From the NCBI RefSeq assembly GCF_900626145.1, contig NZ_LR130817.1:614336-678335 (forward strand): DNA of 64,000 nt, given 5' to 3'. How positions within the stretch are numbered: position 1 is the stretch's first letter; each line of letters begins with the position of its first letter. The stretch is from Intestinimonas timonensis (GTDB lineage Bacteria > Bacillota > Clostridia > Oscillospirales > Oscillospiraceae). Shown here one piece after another: positions 32,631 through 41,830 of the stretch. A program made the position numbers and the translations under genes. The notes beneath the pieces are model-generated. The model did not search any database and had not been told where the DNA came from. It saw only the letters and a list, made by a program, of their open reading frames with translations.

Positions 32631-34025
32631 ATGGAGCCCATTACCATACGAGAGATCATCGCGGCCGTGGACGGCAAGCTTCTGGGAGAATTTACCGTAC
32701 TTGACCAGACGGTGACCCATGTCTTTACCGACAGTCGGAAGCCCGATCCCGGTGCCCTTTTCATCCCCCTGGTGGGGGAGCGCTTTGACGGCCACGCATT
32801 CATCAACGACGCCCTGGAGGGCGGTGCGGCCGGCTGCTTCACCCAGCGGGAGCGGGAGAGCTACCTGCCGGGCAAGTTCTATATCAAGGTGAACAGCACC
32901 CAGAAGGCCCTCCGGGACCTGGCCCGGTGGTACAAGAAGCGGTTTGACATCCCCTTCGTGGCCATCACCGGCAGCGTGGGCAAGACCACCACCAAGGACA
33001 TGGTGGCGGCGGTGCTGGGAGAGCGGTTCAAGGTCCTCAAGACGGAGGGCAACTTCAACAACGAGGTGGGTCTGCCCCTCACCCTGCTGCGCCTGAACAG
33101 CACCCACGAGATCTGTGTGCTGGAGATGGGCATGAACCACTTTGGGGAGATCGAGTACCTCAGTGCCATCGTGGAGCCCGACGTGGCCGTCATCACCAAT
33201 ATCGGAGACTCCCACATCGAGAATCTGGGTTCCCGGGAGAACATCCTCAAGGCCAAGTGCGAGATCTTTTCCCACATGGACCCGGAGAAGGGCTTCGTGA
33301 TCCTCAACGGAGACGACCCCCTCCTCTCCGGCCTGCGGCCCACCCTGGCTTTCGATACGGTGTCGGTGGGTACGGCAGAGGGTCTGGAATACCGGGCCAC
33401 AGACGTGTCGGCGGACGGGGAGAAGAGCGTCTGCTGCCATGTGACCACGCCCAGCACCGATTTTGACGCCCAGATCCCCGCCCTGGGCAGCCACATGCTC
33501 TATCCCACCCTCACCGCCACAGCGGTGGCAGAGCACTTCGGTATGACGTGCGAGGAGATTGCCCGGGGTATCCTGCGCTTCGCCCCCACCAAGATGCGCA
33601 TGAACATCCTCAAGCGTGGCAACGGCATTACCATTCTCAACGACACCTACAACGCCAATCCCCAGTCCATGCGGGCGGCAGTGGAGGTGCTGGCCAAGAC
33701 CGGTTCCGGCTACAAGATTGCCGTGCTGGGCGATATGTTCGAGCTGGGGCCCTTTGCCCCCAACCTCCACGCCGGGGTGGGTGCCTATCTGGCCAAGGCG
33801 GGCATTGACTGCCTGCTGGCGCTGGGTGAGCTGGCCCAGCACATTTATAAAGCCGCCCAGGAGGCCGATGTGGCGGAGTCCTTCTGGTGTCTGACCAAGG
33901 AGGAGGCCAAACCCATCCTGGAACAGCTGGTGCGGCCGGACGCCACCATTTTGGTAAAAGCCTCCCGAGGCATGGCCTTTGAAGAGCTGGTGGACTACCT
34001 TAAGTCCATCACCGAAGAGCCGTAA
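32631..34025 (+). CDS. murF: UDP-N-acetylmuramoyl-tripeptide--D-alanyl-D-alanine ligase
   Basis: The 464-residue protein attaches D-Ala-D-Ala to the UDP-MurNAc-tripeptide. It shows the Mur ligase layout: N-terminal domain with FTDSRKPDPGALFIPLVGER, ATP loop ITGSVGKTTTKD (112-123), GNFNNEVGLPLTLL, the metal-binding VLEMGMNHFGEIEYL and ILNDTYNANPQSM. AGAAAAGGAGAAGG precedes the ATG. A terminator follows. Together with ddl it forms a two-gene cell-wall operon. Confidence 0.96.
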   Translation: MEPITIREIIAAVDGKLLGEFTVLDQTVTHVFTDSRKPDPGALFIPLVGERFDGHAFINDALEGGAAGCFTQRERESYLPGKFYIKVNSTQKALRDLARWYKKRFDIPFVAITGSVGKTTTKDMVAAVLGERFKVLKTEGNFNNEVGLPLTLLRLNSTHEICVLEMGMNHFGEIEYLSAIVEPDVAVITNIGDSHIENLGSRENILKAKCEIFSHMDPEKGFVILNGDDPLLSGLRPTLAFDTVSVGTAEGLEYRATDVSADGEKSVCCHVTTPSTDFDAQIPALGSHMLYPTLTATAVAEHFGMTCEEIARGILRFAPTKMRMNILKRGNGITILNDTYNANPQSMRAAVEVLAKTGSGYKIAVLGDMFELGPFAPNLHAGVGAYLAKAGIDCLLALGELAQHIYKAAQEADVAESFWCLTKEEAKPILEQLVRPDATILVKASRGMAFEELVDYLKSITEEP

Positions 34026-34033
34026 GGGAAACG

Positions 34034-34065
34034 AAAAGCCGTGCCGCAACAGCGGCACGGCTTTT
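34034..34065. terminator. Bidirectional terminator between murF and mtnA
   Basis: AAAAGCCGTGCCGC (34034-34047) pairs perfectly with GCGGCACGGCTTTT (34052-34065). It serves the converging murF and mtnA genes. Confidence 0.9.
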
Positions 34066-34075
34066 GGGGGATACT

Positions 34076-35101
34076 TCAGCCGAAGAGCTCGGCCAGGCGC
34101 TCGTCAAAGGGTGGATGGATGACGCCCTTTTCGGTGACGATACCGGTGAGAAGCTGGTGGGGGGTCACATCGAAGGCGGGGTTGTAGACCCCTACGCCCT
34201 CCGGTGCCGTCTGCACCCCGGCAAAGTGGGTGACCTCGTTGGGGTCCCGCTGCTCGATGACGATGTGCTTCCCGTCTGGGATAGACATATCGATTGTGGA
34301 AGAGGGCAGTACGGTGTAGAAGGGGATGCCGTGGTAGTTGGCCAACACCGCCACACCGTAGGTGCCGATCTTGTTGGCAAAGTCGCCATTGCGGGCCATA
34401 CGGTCGCAGCCCAGAAAGACCATATCGATCTTGCCCTGGGCCATGAGAGAGGCCGCCATATTGTCGGTGATGAGAGTGGCGGGGATACCGTCCTTCACCA
34501 GCTCCCAGGCGGTGAGCCGGGCGCCCTGGAGCAGAGGCCGGGTCTCATCGCAGTAGACCATCTCCACGTTCCCCTTGGCGTGGGCGGCCCGCACGACCCC
34601 CAATGCGGTTCCGTAACCGCCGGTAGCGATGGCGCCGGCATTGCAGTGGGTGAGGATCCGGGCGCCGGGGTGCACCAGCTCGGCGCCGTACCGGCCGATC
34701 TTCCGGTTCATGGCGATGTCCTCGCGGTGGATGGCTTCGGCCTCACGGGTGAGGATCGGGATGGCTTCGGCGCTGCAGCCCGCGGCGGAGAGGGTGAGCC
34801 GCATCCGGTCCAGGGACCAGAAGAGGTTCACCGCCGTGGGGCGGCTGGCGGCCAGATCTCTCATGGCCTGATCCATGCTTGCCCGGAAGTCCTCGGGGGT
34901 CTGGTCCCGGAACTCCATGGCGGCCAGACACACGGCGTAGGCCGCGGCGATGCCGATGGCCGGGGCGCCCCGGACCACCAGGCGCCGGATGGCGTCTACC
35001 ACCTTCCGGTAGTCGGTGTAGTTGTCCCAGACTTCCTCCGTGGGGAGCCTGGTCTGATCGAGAAGGGCAAGGGAATCCCCCTGCCAGCGAATGGCGTCCA
35101 T
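34076..35101 (-). CDS. mtnA: S-methyl-5-thioribose-1-phosphate isomerase
   Basis: The 341-residue protein converts methylthioribose-1-phosphate to methylthioribulose-1-phosphate in methionine salvage. It shows RRLVVRGAPAIGIAAAYAV (phosphate site), THCNAGAIATGGYGTALG with catalytic Cys153, CDETRPLLQGARLTAWEL and GCDRMARNGDFANKIGTY with catalytic Asp233. No other salvage gene is adjacent. eIF2B-like relatives share the fold, but the paired Cys/Asp motifs point to MtnA. Confidence 0.94.
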   Translation of the reverse strand: MDAIRWQGDSLALLDQTRLPTEEVWDNYTDYRKVVDAIRRLVVRGAPAIGIAAAYAVCLAAMEFRDQTPEDFRASMDQAMRDLAASRPTAVNLFWSLDRMRLTLSAAGCSAEAIPILTREAEAIHREDIAMNRKIGRYGAELVHPGARILTHCNAGAIATGGYGTALGVVRAAHAKGNVEMVYCDETRPLLQGARLTAWELVKDGIPATLITDNMAASLMAQGKIDMVFLGCDRMARNGDFANKIGTYGVAVLANYHGIPFYTVLPSSTIDMSIPDGKHIVIEQRDPNEVTHFAGVQTAPEGVGVYNPAFDVTPHQLLTGIVTEKGVIHPPFDERLAELFG

Positions 35102-35141
35102 GGAGCATGGCCTCCTTATCTCAGCAAGTTTTTACATGTTC

Positions 35142-35170
35142 ATCATACCACATCGTGGAGCGGGAGTAAA
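35142..35170 (-). promoter_or_regulatory. Promoter of mtnA
   Basis: Read leftwards: TTTACT (35170-35165), 17-bp spacer, TATGAT (35147-35142). Confidence 0.65.
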
Positions 35171-35173
35171 CGA

Positions 35174-37075
35174 ATGATAGACATATCCGTGTCAAGCGTG
35201 AGTAAAGAATTTGAAGTGGGCCGGAAGATCCTGGACGGGGTCACCTTCCAGGTAGACACCGGGGAGCGGGTGGGCCTGCTGGGCAAGAATGGGGCGGGTA
35301 AGACCACCCTGTTCCGCATCCTCACCGGAGAGCTGGAGCCCGATGAAGGCCAGGTGTCGGTGGCTTCGGGCAAACGGGTGGGGCTCATCTCCCAGATCCC
35401 GGTGTACCCCGATGGCTATACGGTGGAGATGGTGTTGCGGGCGGCCTTCCAGCGGTTGAAGGACATGGAGCGGGAGATGGAGAGCCTCACCGCCCGGATG
35501 GCGGCGGGGGAGAGCGACCCCGCCCTCCTGCGCCGGTACGACGCCCTGGCCGCTGCCTTCGAGTCCGGCGGCGGCTACGACGTGGAGACTCCCCTCAACA
35601 AGGTGTGCAACGGCCTGGACATCTCCGCCGACATGCGTGAGCGTCCCTTCGCCGACCTCTCCGGCGGTGAGAAGACCCGGGTGAATCTGGGCCGTCTCAT
35701 CCTGGAGGACACCGACGTGCTGCTGCTGGATGAGCCCACCAACCATCTGGACCTGCGCTGCACCGAGTGGCTGGAGGACTACCTCTCCCGGTTCAAGGGC
35801 ACCGTCCTTACCATCTCCCACGACCGCTGGTTCCTGGACAAAGTGGTGAACCGGGTTATCGAGCTGGAGAACGGCAAGGCCGAGTTCTATGCCGGCAATT
35901 ACAGCTACTATGTGGAGGAGAAGGAGCGCCGCTATCAGGAGAAGCTCAAGCAGTACGAGAAGGAGCAGGCCAAGATCGAGCAGCTCCAGGCGGCGGCGGA
36001 CAAGATGCACCTGTGGGCCTTCATGGGAAACGACAAGCTCCATAAGCGTGCCTTCTCCATGGAAAAGCGCATCGAGCGCCTGCGCAAGACGGACAAGCCC
36101 CGAAAGGACCGGAAGCTGGAGATCCGTTTCGGTGAGCGGGAGTTCCGGGGAGACGAGGTCATGGTCATCAAGGACCTGAAGAAGTCCTTTGGGGACCGGA
36201 CCCTCTTCGAGCATGTGGACCTGGAGGTGGTGGGAGGCGAGCGTATCGCCCTGCTGGGGGACAACGGAACCGGCAAGTCCACCCTCATCAAGATGATCAT
36301 GGGGGAGGAGGTCCCCGACGGGGGCAAGATCCGGCTGGGACCCACGGTGAAGATCGGCTACCTGCCCCAGATCATCCATTTTGACCGGCCCGACCGGAAC
36401 CTGGTGGACACCATGCTTTACGCCCAGAACTGCTCCACCCAAGAGGCCCGGGACCGGCTGGCTGCCTTTGACTTCCGGGGGGAGGACGTGTTCAAGAGCG
36501 TCTCTACCCTCTCCGGCGGCGAGCAGTCCCGGCTGCGGCTGTGCATGCTCATGGACAACAAGATCAACCTCCTCATCCTGGACGAGCCCACCAACCACCT
36601 GGACCTCAACTCCCGGGAGTGGATCGAGGAGGCGGTGGCTGACTATACAGGCAACCTCCTCTTTGTCTCCCACGACCGGTACTTCATCAACCAGTTTGCC
36701 ACCCGGATCTGGATGCTGGAGGATGGCAAGATTACCGACTTTGAGGGGACCTTTGCCGAGTACCGGGCCTGGAAGGAGAAGAAACTGCCGGTGCCGCCCC
36801 CGAAAAAGGAGGAGGCTCCGGTGAAGAAGGAGAAGCCCAAGCGCACCGGCGGCACCAAAATGCTGGAAAAGGAGGTGGCCGCCGCCGAGCGGGAGGTCAC
36901 CAAGGCAGAGGAGCGGATGTACGACCTTACCCAGGAGATCGAGGCTTCCAGCAGCGACTATTTGAAGCTCACTGAGCTCTATGAGCAGCGGGAGGCCCTG
37001 GAGGAGGAGATCGCCCATCTCTACGCCGTCTGGGAGCGGCTGAGCGCCGAGCTGGAGGAGGCGAAGGCGGAGTGA
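35174..37075 (+). CDS. ABC-F family ATPase
   Basis: The open frame extends well upstream, but ATG 35174 begins the protein proper. The 633-residue product has two ABC domains: Walker A GKNGAGKTT (about 34-42) and GDNGTGKST (about 360-368), signatures LSGGEKTR and LSGGEQSR, and Walker B segments each followed by DEPTNHLDL. Between them is the ABC-F linker with a basic coiled coil. A Pro/Lys-rich tail and C-terminal coiled coil (about 545-633) resemble Uup/YfmR proteins. ABC-F proteins act on ribosomes, relieving stalls or giving antibiotic protection; which applies here cannot be told. It has no membrane segment. It overlaps the next gene (GTGA). Confidence 0.93.
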   Translation: MIDISVSSVSKEFEVGRKILDGVTFQVDTGERVGLLGKNGAGKTTLFRILTGELEPDEGQVSVASGKRVGLISQIPVYPDGYTVEMVLRAAFQRLKDMEREMESLTARMAAGESDPALLRRYDALAAAFESGGGYDVETPLNKVCNGLDISADMRERPFADLSGGEKTRVNLGRLILEDTDVLLLDEPTNHLDLRCTEWLEDYLSRFKGTVLTISHDRWFLDKVVNRVIELENGKAEFYAGNYSYYVEEKERRYQEKLKQYEKEQAKIEQLQAAADKMHLWAFMGNDKLHKRAFSMEKRIERLRKTDKPRKDRKLEIRFGEREFRGDEVMVIKDLKKSFGDRTLFEHVDLEVVGGERIALLGDNGTGKSTLIKMIMGEEVPDGGKIRLGPTVKIGYLPQIIHFDRPDRNLVDTMLYAQNCSTQEARDRLAAFDFRGEDVFKSVSTLSGGEQSRLRLCMLMDNKINLLILDEPTNHLDLNSREWIEEAVADYTGNLLFVSHDRYFINQFATRIWMLEDGKITDFEGTFAEYRAWKEKKLPVPPPKKEEAPVKKEKPKRTGGTKMLEKEVAAAEREVTKAEERMYDLTQEIEASSSDYLKLTELYEQREALEEEIAHLYAVWERLSAELEEAKAE

Positions 37076-37878
37076 ATACAAAGCCATACCGGCCCTATCA
37101 GGGCGGCGGACTTTGGGGCAGGACAGTGACCTTCCTGGGATTCCTGCTGCTGGTGTTTCCTCTGGTGATGTTCCTGCTTGCCCCCTTCAGCCTGCAAAAA
37201 TTCGCCGCCTTCCCAGCGGCGGGGGGCGTCTACCTGATCCTCTACGGCCTCACCGCACGGTGCCCCATCACCACGGGCCGGGTGCTGCGCCGTATCCTGC
37301 TGGCGCTGCTGGCCCTAGCCGTGGTCGCCTTTGCCGCCCTGGAGGCGGTGGTGCTCACCGGGGCCCGGACGGAGATCGCTCGGGGGGAGGAGGAGCCGGA
37401 GGTCATGGTCATCTTCGGCTGCCAGGTGAAGCCCTGGGGCCCCTCGGAGCTCCTACAGGACCGGCTGGACACCGCCCTTACCTACCTGGAGGACCACCCG
37501 GACATGACGGTGGTAGTCTCCGGGGGACAGGGCCCTGATGAGCCCATGAGCGAGGCCCAGTGCATGTACGACTATCTGGTGGAGCACGGCGTAGACGGGG
37601 AGAACATCGTGCTGGAGGACAACTCCGGCAACACCTGGGAGAACATTCAATATACCTTGGAGTTGTTCCAGGACGGTACGGTGGAGCCCACAGGGAAGAT
37701 CCTGGCCGTCTCCAACGGCTTCCACCTCGCCCGCATCCGGCTGCTGTGGAGCCGGAAGTGGGAGGGGACCTACACCCTCTCCACCCTGGCCGCGCCCTCC
37801 AGCCATCTGCCCTCCCGGCTGTCCATGTACCTCCGGGAGCCCTTCGCCCTGGTCAAGTCCTGGCTGCTGGACCGGTAG
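37072..37878 (+). CDS. YdcF/ElyC-type membrane protein (DUF218)
   Basis: GTG 37072 overlaps the stop of the ABC-F gene. The 268-residue protein has three hydrophobic segments in the first 105 residues and then a DUF218 domain: VMVIFGCQVK, RLDTALTYLEDHPDMTVVVS, GGQGPDEPMSEAQCMYDYLV, LEDNSGNTWENIQYTLEL and ILAVSNGFHLARIRLLW. Related SanA/ElyC proteins act in envelope or lipid-carrier metabolism. The reaction is unknown. Confidence 0.8.
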   Translation: MNTKPYRPYQGGGLWGRTVTFLGFLLLVFPLVMFLLAPFSLQKFAAFPAAGGVYLILYGLTARCPITTGRVLRRILLALLALAVVAFAALEAVVLTGARTEIARGEEEPEVMVIFGCQVKPWGPSELLQDRLDTALTYLEDHPDMTVVVSGGQGPDEPMSEAQCMYDYLVEHGVDGENIVLEDNSGNTWENIQYTLELFQDGTVEPTGKILAVSNGFHLARIRLLWSRKWEGTYTLSTLAAPSSHLPSRLSMYLREPFALVKSWLLDR

Positions 37879-37905
37879 CATAAAACCCACGTTGAGGAGC
37901 ACGCT

Positions 37906-38973
37906 ATGCTGGAAGAGAAACTCAAGGCATTGGAAAATCAATACGCCGAGGTGGAGGCCCGGCTGGCCGCGCCGGAGACCTATGACGCCCCGGCCCGGGT
38001 GGCCCGGCTCAACAAGGAGCAGCGGGAGCTGGAGCCGGTGGTGACCACCTACCGGGCCTGCGTAAAGCGCCGGCAGGACCTCCATGAAGCGGAAAGTCTC
38101 CTGTCCGACCCGGACATGAAGGAGCTGGCCCAGGAGGAATACACCGCCGCCAAGGCCGACATCGAGGCGCTGGAAGAAAAGCTGAAGATCCTGCTGCTGC
38201 CACGGGACCCGAACGATGATAAGAATGTCATCGTGGAGATCCGGGCCGGGGTAGGCGGCGAGGAGGCGGCCCTCTTTGCCCACTCTCTTTATCGCATGTA
38301 CTCCATGTACGCCGAGTCCCGTCACTGGCATGTGGAGGTGGACTCGGTAAACGAGACCGAGCTGGGCGGCGTGAAGGAGATCTGCTTCACCATCGACGGG
38401 GACGGGGCGTACAGCCGCCTGAAGTTTGAAAGCGGCGTCCACCGGGTCCAGCGGGTACCCGAGACCGAGTCGGGGGGCCGCATCCACACCTCCACCGCTA
38501 CGGTGGCGGTGCTGCCCGAGGTGGATGAGGTGGATTTTGAACTCAACCCCGCCGACATCGAGATGCAGGTCTTCCGGTCCTCAGGCGCCGGCGGCCAGCA
38601 CGTAAATAAGACCTCCTCCGCCGTGCGGCTCATCCATAAGCCCACCGGCACGGTAGTGGAGTGCCAGCAGGAGCGCAGTCAGTTCCAGAACCGGGACAAG
38701 GCCATGCAGCTGCTGCGGTCCCGTCTCTACGAGGAGAAGGTCCGGGAGCAGGAGGAATCGGTGACGGCGGAGCGCCGGAGCCAGGTGGGCACCGGCATGC
38801 GCAACGAGCGTATCCGCACCTACAACTTTCCGCAGGGCCGGGTCACCGACCACCGCATCGGCCTGACCCTCTACCAGATCGACGCCATCATGGATGGGGA
38901 CCTGGACGAGGTCATCGACGGTCTCGTTACCGCCGACCAGGCCGAGCGCATGAAAGCCAGTCAAGAGGAATAA
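37906..38973 (+). CDS. prfA: Peptide chain release factor 1
   Basis: The 355-residue protein has the GGQ motif at 229-231 (RSSGAGGQHVNKTSSAVRL), which triggers peptide release, and the UAG/UAA-reading PxT-type tripeptide PET at 185-187. A conserved RAGVGGEEAALFA block lies near 113-125. GTTGAGGAGC precedes ATG. RF2 would carry SPF in the tripeptide position. Confidence 0.96.
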   Translation: MLEEKLKALENQYAEVEARLAAPETYDAPARVARLNKEQRELEPVVTTYRACVKRRQDLHEAESLLSDPDMKELAQEEYTAAKADIEALEEKLKILLLPRDPNDDKNVIVEIRAGVGGEEAALFAHSLYRMYSMYAESRHWHVEVDSVNETELGGVKEICFTIDGDGAYSRLKFESGVHRVQRVPETESGGRIHTSTATVAVLPEVDEVDFELNPADIEMQVFRSSGAGGQHVNKTSSAVRLIHKPTGTVVECQQERSQFQNRDKAMQLLRSRLYEEKVREQEESVTAERRSQVGTGMRNERIRTYNFPQGRVTDHRIGLTLYQIDAIMDGDLDEVIDGLVTADQAERMKASQEE

Positions 38974-38989
38974 AAGGAGATCGAAGACC

Positions 38990-39247
38990 ATGGAAATGCT
39001 GATCCATTTCAACGCCCTGCCCCAGGGCCTGACCCTGGACGCTGTGAAGTCCGACCTGGCCCTCCTGTTGGAGGACGACGGCTGGCTCACCGGCTCCGGC
39101 GAGCATCATATCGAGCTGGAGCTGGAGGATGAGAAGGCCAACCCCAAATACGGCATCCTCACGGTAAAGGGTTATCTGCAAAAGGCCAAATTTGCCCCGG
39201 ACACCACCATTGAGCTGGCGGGGGTACCGGTGGGCATCTACGAGTGA
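38990..39247 (+). CDS. Hypothetical protein, 85 aa
   Basis: The ATG follows AAAAGGAGATCG. The small acidic protein has LDAVKSDLALLLEDDGWLTG then IELELEDEKANPKYGILTVK and a beta-rich C-terminus. No family recognised. It lies 16 bp after prfA in a rightward run and is probably co-transcribed. Confidence 0.6.
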   Translation: MEMLIHFNALPQGLTLDAVKSDLALLLEDDGWLTGSGEHHIELELEDEKANPKYGILTVKGYLQKAKFAPDTTIELAGVPVGIYE

Positions 39248-39262
39248 CGGAGGGAACGCATC

Positions 39263-39376
39263 ATGAAGACGGCCATTTCCATCGTGAATATCGTGTTCGG
39301 CGCGGTCCTCATCGCCGCCGGTGTGGTGAGTCTGGTGCTCACCTGCCGGGAGAGAGGCCGGGAGCTGTGGCGCTGA
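39263..39376 (+). CDS. Single-span membrane peptide, 37 aa
   Basis: ATG 39263 has GGAGGG ahead. The product has one hydrophobic segment (about residues 4-27) and an Arg/Glu-rich end (CRERGRELWR). The spacing to both neighbours (15 and 25 bp) fits a real small gene in the operon. Function unknown. Confidence 0.5.
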   Translation: MKTAISIVNIVFGAVLIAAGVVSLVLTCRERGRELWR

Positions 39377-39401
39377 ACGGAAGAGATCGAGGCGAAGAAG
39401 C

Positions 39402-40418
39402 ATGAAGACAGAGAAACTGACCGCTGCTGATGTGGAACAGGCCGCGGCCATCCTGGCTCGGGGCGGACTGCTGGGCATCCCAACCGAGACGGTGTACGGC
39501 CTGGGGGCCAACGGCCTGGACCCCGAGGCGGTGGCGCATATTTTTGAGGCCAAGGGCCGGCCCCAGGACAATCCCCTCATCCTCCATGTCCCGTCGGCGG
39601 AGTGGCTGGAGCGGTACTGTCAGCACATTCCCAACGCCGCCTATACCCTGGCGGAGCGGTTCTGGCCGGGCCCCCTTACCATGATCTTGGAGCGCAAACC
39701 GGTGGTGCCCGACGTAGTCACCGCCGGGCTGGACACCGTGGGCATGCGCTGCCCCGCCCACCCGGTGTGCCGGGCCATCATCGCCGCCGCCGGTGTGCCG
39801 GTGGCGGCCCCGTCGGGGAACACCTCCGGCCGCCCCAGCCCCACCAACATGGCCGACATGCTGGAGGACATGGAGGGGAAGATCGACGGCATTGTGGACG
39901 GCGGCCCCTGCTCCGTGGGAGTGGAGTCCACCATCATTGACCTCACCGAGCAGCCCCCCCGGCTGCTGCGGCCCGGCGGCGTTACCCTGGAAGAGCTCCG
40001 GGACGCTCTTGGGGAGGTGGCTGTGGATCCGGCGGTCACCCGCCTTATGGGGGCTGGGGAGCATCCCAGAGCCCCCGGTATGAAGTACCGCCACTACGCC
40101 CCAAAGGCCCCTGTCACCGTGGTGAAGGGCGATGCGGCAGCCACTGCCGCCTACATCCAGGCCCACCTGGGGGAGGGCGAGGGCGTGGTCTGCTTCGACG
40201 AGTACGCCGACCTGTATGCCGGTCACACTGTGGAAAAGCTGGGGCCGACGGCGGATAAGGCCGCCCAGGCCCGCAATGTCTTTGACGCCCTCCGGGCCTT
40301 CGATGATACCAATGTCACCGCCATCTGGTCCCAGTGCCCTGATGAGGGGGGCATCGGCCTGGCCATCTCCAACCGCCTCAACAAGGCGGCGGGTTTCCAC
40401 ATCATCGACCTGACCTGA
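39402..40418 (+). CDS. Threonylcarbamoyl-AMP synthase (Sua5 type)
   Basis: The 338-residue protein makes threonylcarbamoyl-AMP for tRNA t6A modification. Residues 1-200 are the YrdC domain (GGLLGIPTETVYGLGANGLD, KGRPQDNPLILHV, SGRPSPTNMADM, GVESTIIDL). Residues about 225-338 are the Sua5 C-terminal domain (APGMKYRHYAPKAPVTVVKG), which distinguishes it from TsaC. Confidence 0.93.
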   Translation: MKTEKLTAADVEQAAAILARGGLLGIPTETVYGLGANGLDPEAVAHIFEAKGRPQDNPLILHVPSAEWLERYCQHIPNAAYTLAERFWPGPLTMILERKPVVPDVVTAGLDTVGMRCPAHPVCRAIIAAAGVPVAAPSGNTSGRPSPTNMADMLEDMEGKIDGIVDGGPCSVGVESTIIDLTEQPPRLLRPGGVTLEELRDALGEVAVDPAVTRLMGAGEHPRAPGMKYRHYAPKAPVTVVKGDAAATAAYIQAHLGEGEGVVCFDEYADLYAGHTVEKLGPTADKAAQARNVFDALRAFDDTNVTAIWSQCPDEGGIGLAISNRLNKAAGFHIIDLT

Positions 40419-40474
40419 AGCCGTAGACGAAGCGGCGAAAATGGTGTATGATACCGGAGGGAGGAGGGAGCGCC

Positions 40475-41218
40475 ATGCAGATGCTCCTGGTGCTTTTGAT
40501 CCTGATTGTCCTGGCCATTCTGGTGGTTCTGGATGTCCGGCAGAAGCTGGACCTGGGTCATCCGGTGTTTGTGCTGCTGACGGCACTGGGGTACTTTTGC
40601 TCCGTGGTATGGACGGCGGCGCTGGCGCTGCTGGCCCTCATTGAGACCCTGGACGGCGGTTCCCTGCTGGTGTGGGTACAGGTGGCCCTGTCCACCTTAC
40701 CCGGTACCCTGTTTGGACTTTATGTCCTCCTGCGAGCCAACCTCACTCCCATGCACCGGAAGAAGGACACACCGGCCCGGCGGGCAGTCCGTCTGCTGGA
40801 TGACGGTCTCATCATCGGCCTGCCCCTCCAGATCGTGGTGGTGGGCGGCTATGTGCTGGCCGCAGTGGGACTCCACAGCATGTTCCAGGGCCCCCTGTGG
40901 ATGCTGCCTTTTTATCCCCTGGTGCTGGCGGTCCTGTGGCCAATGCTGCACCTGGTGTTCCATGTGGCCATCGTGGCCATCGTTTTGGACCCGCTCATCC
41001 TGCTGGCCGCCATCCTCATCGGCCTGCTGTGGGCCGTTCAGGTCATTTTCCTGGTCCACGGCTCAATCCGGGGCTGTCTGACCGCGAAAAAAAGCGCCGG
41101 GTCCTTGGCGGCCCACACTTTGCTGAGTTTTGTTCCGGTGGTCAACCTGGTGCTGGCCATTCGGCTGCGCTGTACATTGAGAAAAGCGGATGTGTCCGCA
41201 GAGGAGGTCCGGATATGA
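40475..41218 (+). CDS. Multi-span membrane protein, unknown, 247 aa
   Basis: ATG 40475 has GGAGGAGGGAG upstream and is preferred over the ATG at 40448. About six hydrophobic segments are visible. No transport or enzyme signature is recognised. It overlaps coaE (ATGA at 41215), suggesting coupled translation. Confidence 0.6.
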   Translation: MQMLLVLLILIVLAILVVLDVRQKLDLGHPVFVLLTALGYFCSVVWTAALALLALIETLDGGSLLVWVQVALSTLPGTLFGLYVLLRANLTPMHRKKDTPARRAVRLLDDGLIIGLPLQIVVVGGYVLAAVGLHSMFQGPLWMLPFYPLVLAVLWPMLHLVFHVAIVAIVLDPLILLAAILIGLLWAVQVIFLVHGSIRGCLTAKKSAGSLAAHTLLSFVPVVNLVLAIRLRCTLRKADVSAEEVRI

Positions 41219-41814
41219 AGATCATCGGTATCACCGGCCCCACCGGGGCGGGCAAGACCACGGCACTAAAGGCACTTACGTCTCTGGGTGCCTGTATCAT
41301 TGACGCCGACGCGGTGTACCACCGCCTGCTGGAGGAGAGCGCCCCCTTGCGGGAGGCCCTCATCGATCGCTTTGGAGATATCTACGATCAATCGGGCAAG
41401 ATAGACCGGAAGAAGCTTGGCAATGTGGTTTTTACGGACCCTGCCGCCCTGTCCGAGCTCAACGTCATCACCCACCGGTTCGTAGGGGAGGCCATTGACC
41501 ATCTCTTGACGGGGGCGGGGGAGTCCGGCTGCCCCGCGGCCGCCATCGACGCCATCGCCCTCGTTGAAAGCGGATTGGGTGAGCGGTGTGACGCTGTGGT
41601 GGGAGTCATCGCCCCGGCGGAGGTACGCATCCGGCGCATTATGGCCCGTGAGGGTATTTCCGAGGAGTACGCCCGCAAGCGGGTGAGCGCCCAGAAGGGG
41701 GAGGACTTCTTCCGGGCAAACTGCGACTATGTGCTGGAAAACACGGAGGACGACACACCCGAGACCTTCGGGGAACGGGCTTTGGTCCTCTTTACTGAAA
41801 TCTTAGATCATTGA
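41215..41814 (+). CDS. coaE: Dephospho-CoA kinase
   Basis: The 199-residue protein carries the P-loop ITGPTGAGKTTALKAL at 5-20, then IIDADAVYHRLL (the D-x-D/adenylate-kinase-like pair), IDRKKLGNVVFTDP and RIRRIMAREGISEEYARKRV (lid). It phosphorylates dephospho-CoA, the last step of CoA synthesis. Confidence 0.93.
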   Translation: MKIIGITGPTGAGKTTALKALTSLGACIIDADAVYHRLLEESAPLREALIDRFGDIYDQSGKIDRKKLGNVVFTDPAALSELNVITHRFVGEAIDHLLTGAGESGCPAAAIDAIALVESGLGERCDAVVGVIAPAEVRIRRIMAREGISEEYARKRVSAQKGEDFFRANCDYVLENTEDDTPETFGERALVLFTEILDH

Positions 41815-41830
41815 ATAGGAGGTTATTCCC

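Noticed and set aside
34064..35173. Upstream extension of the ABC-F frame
   Set aside because: It is antisense to mtnA and has no protein-like pattern; the ABC-F family start fits ATG 35174.
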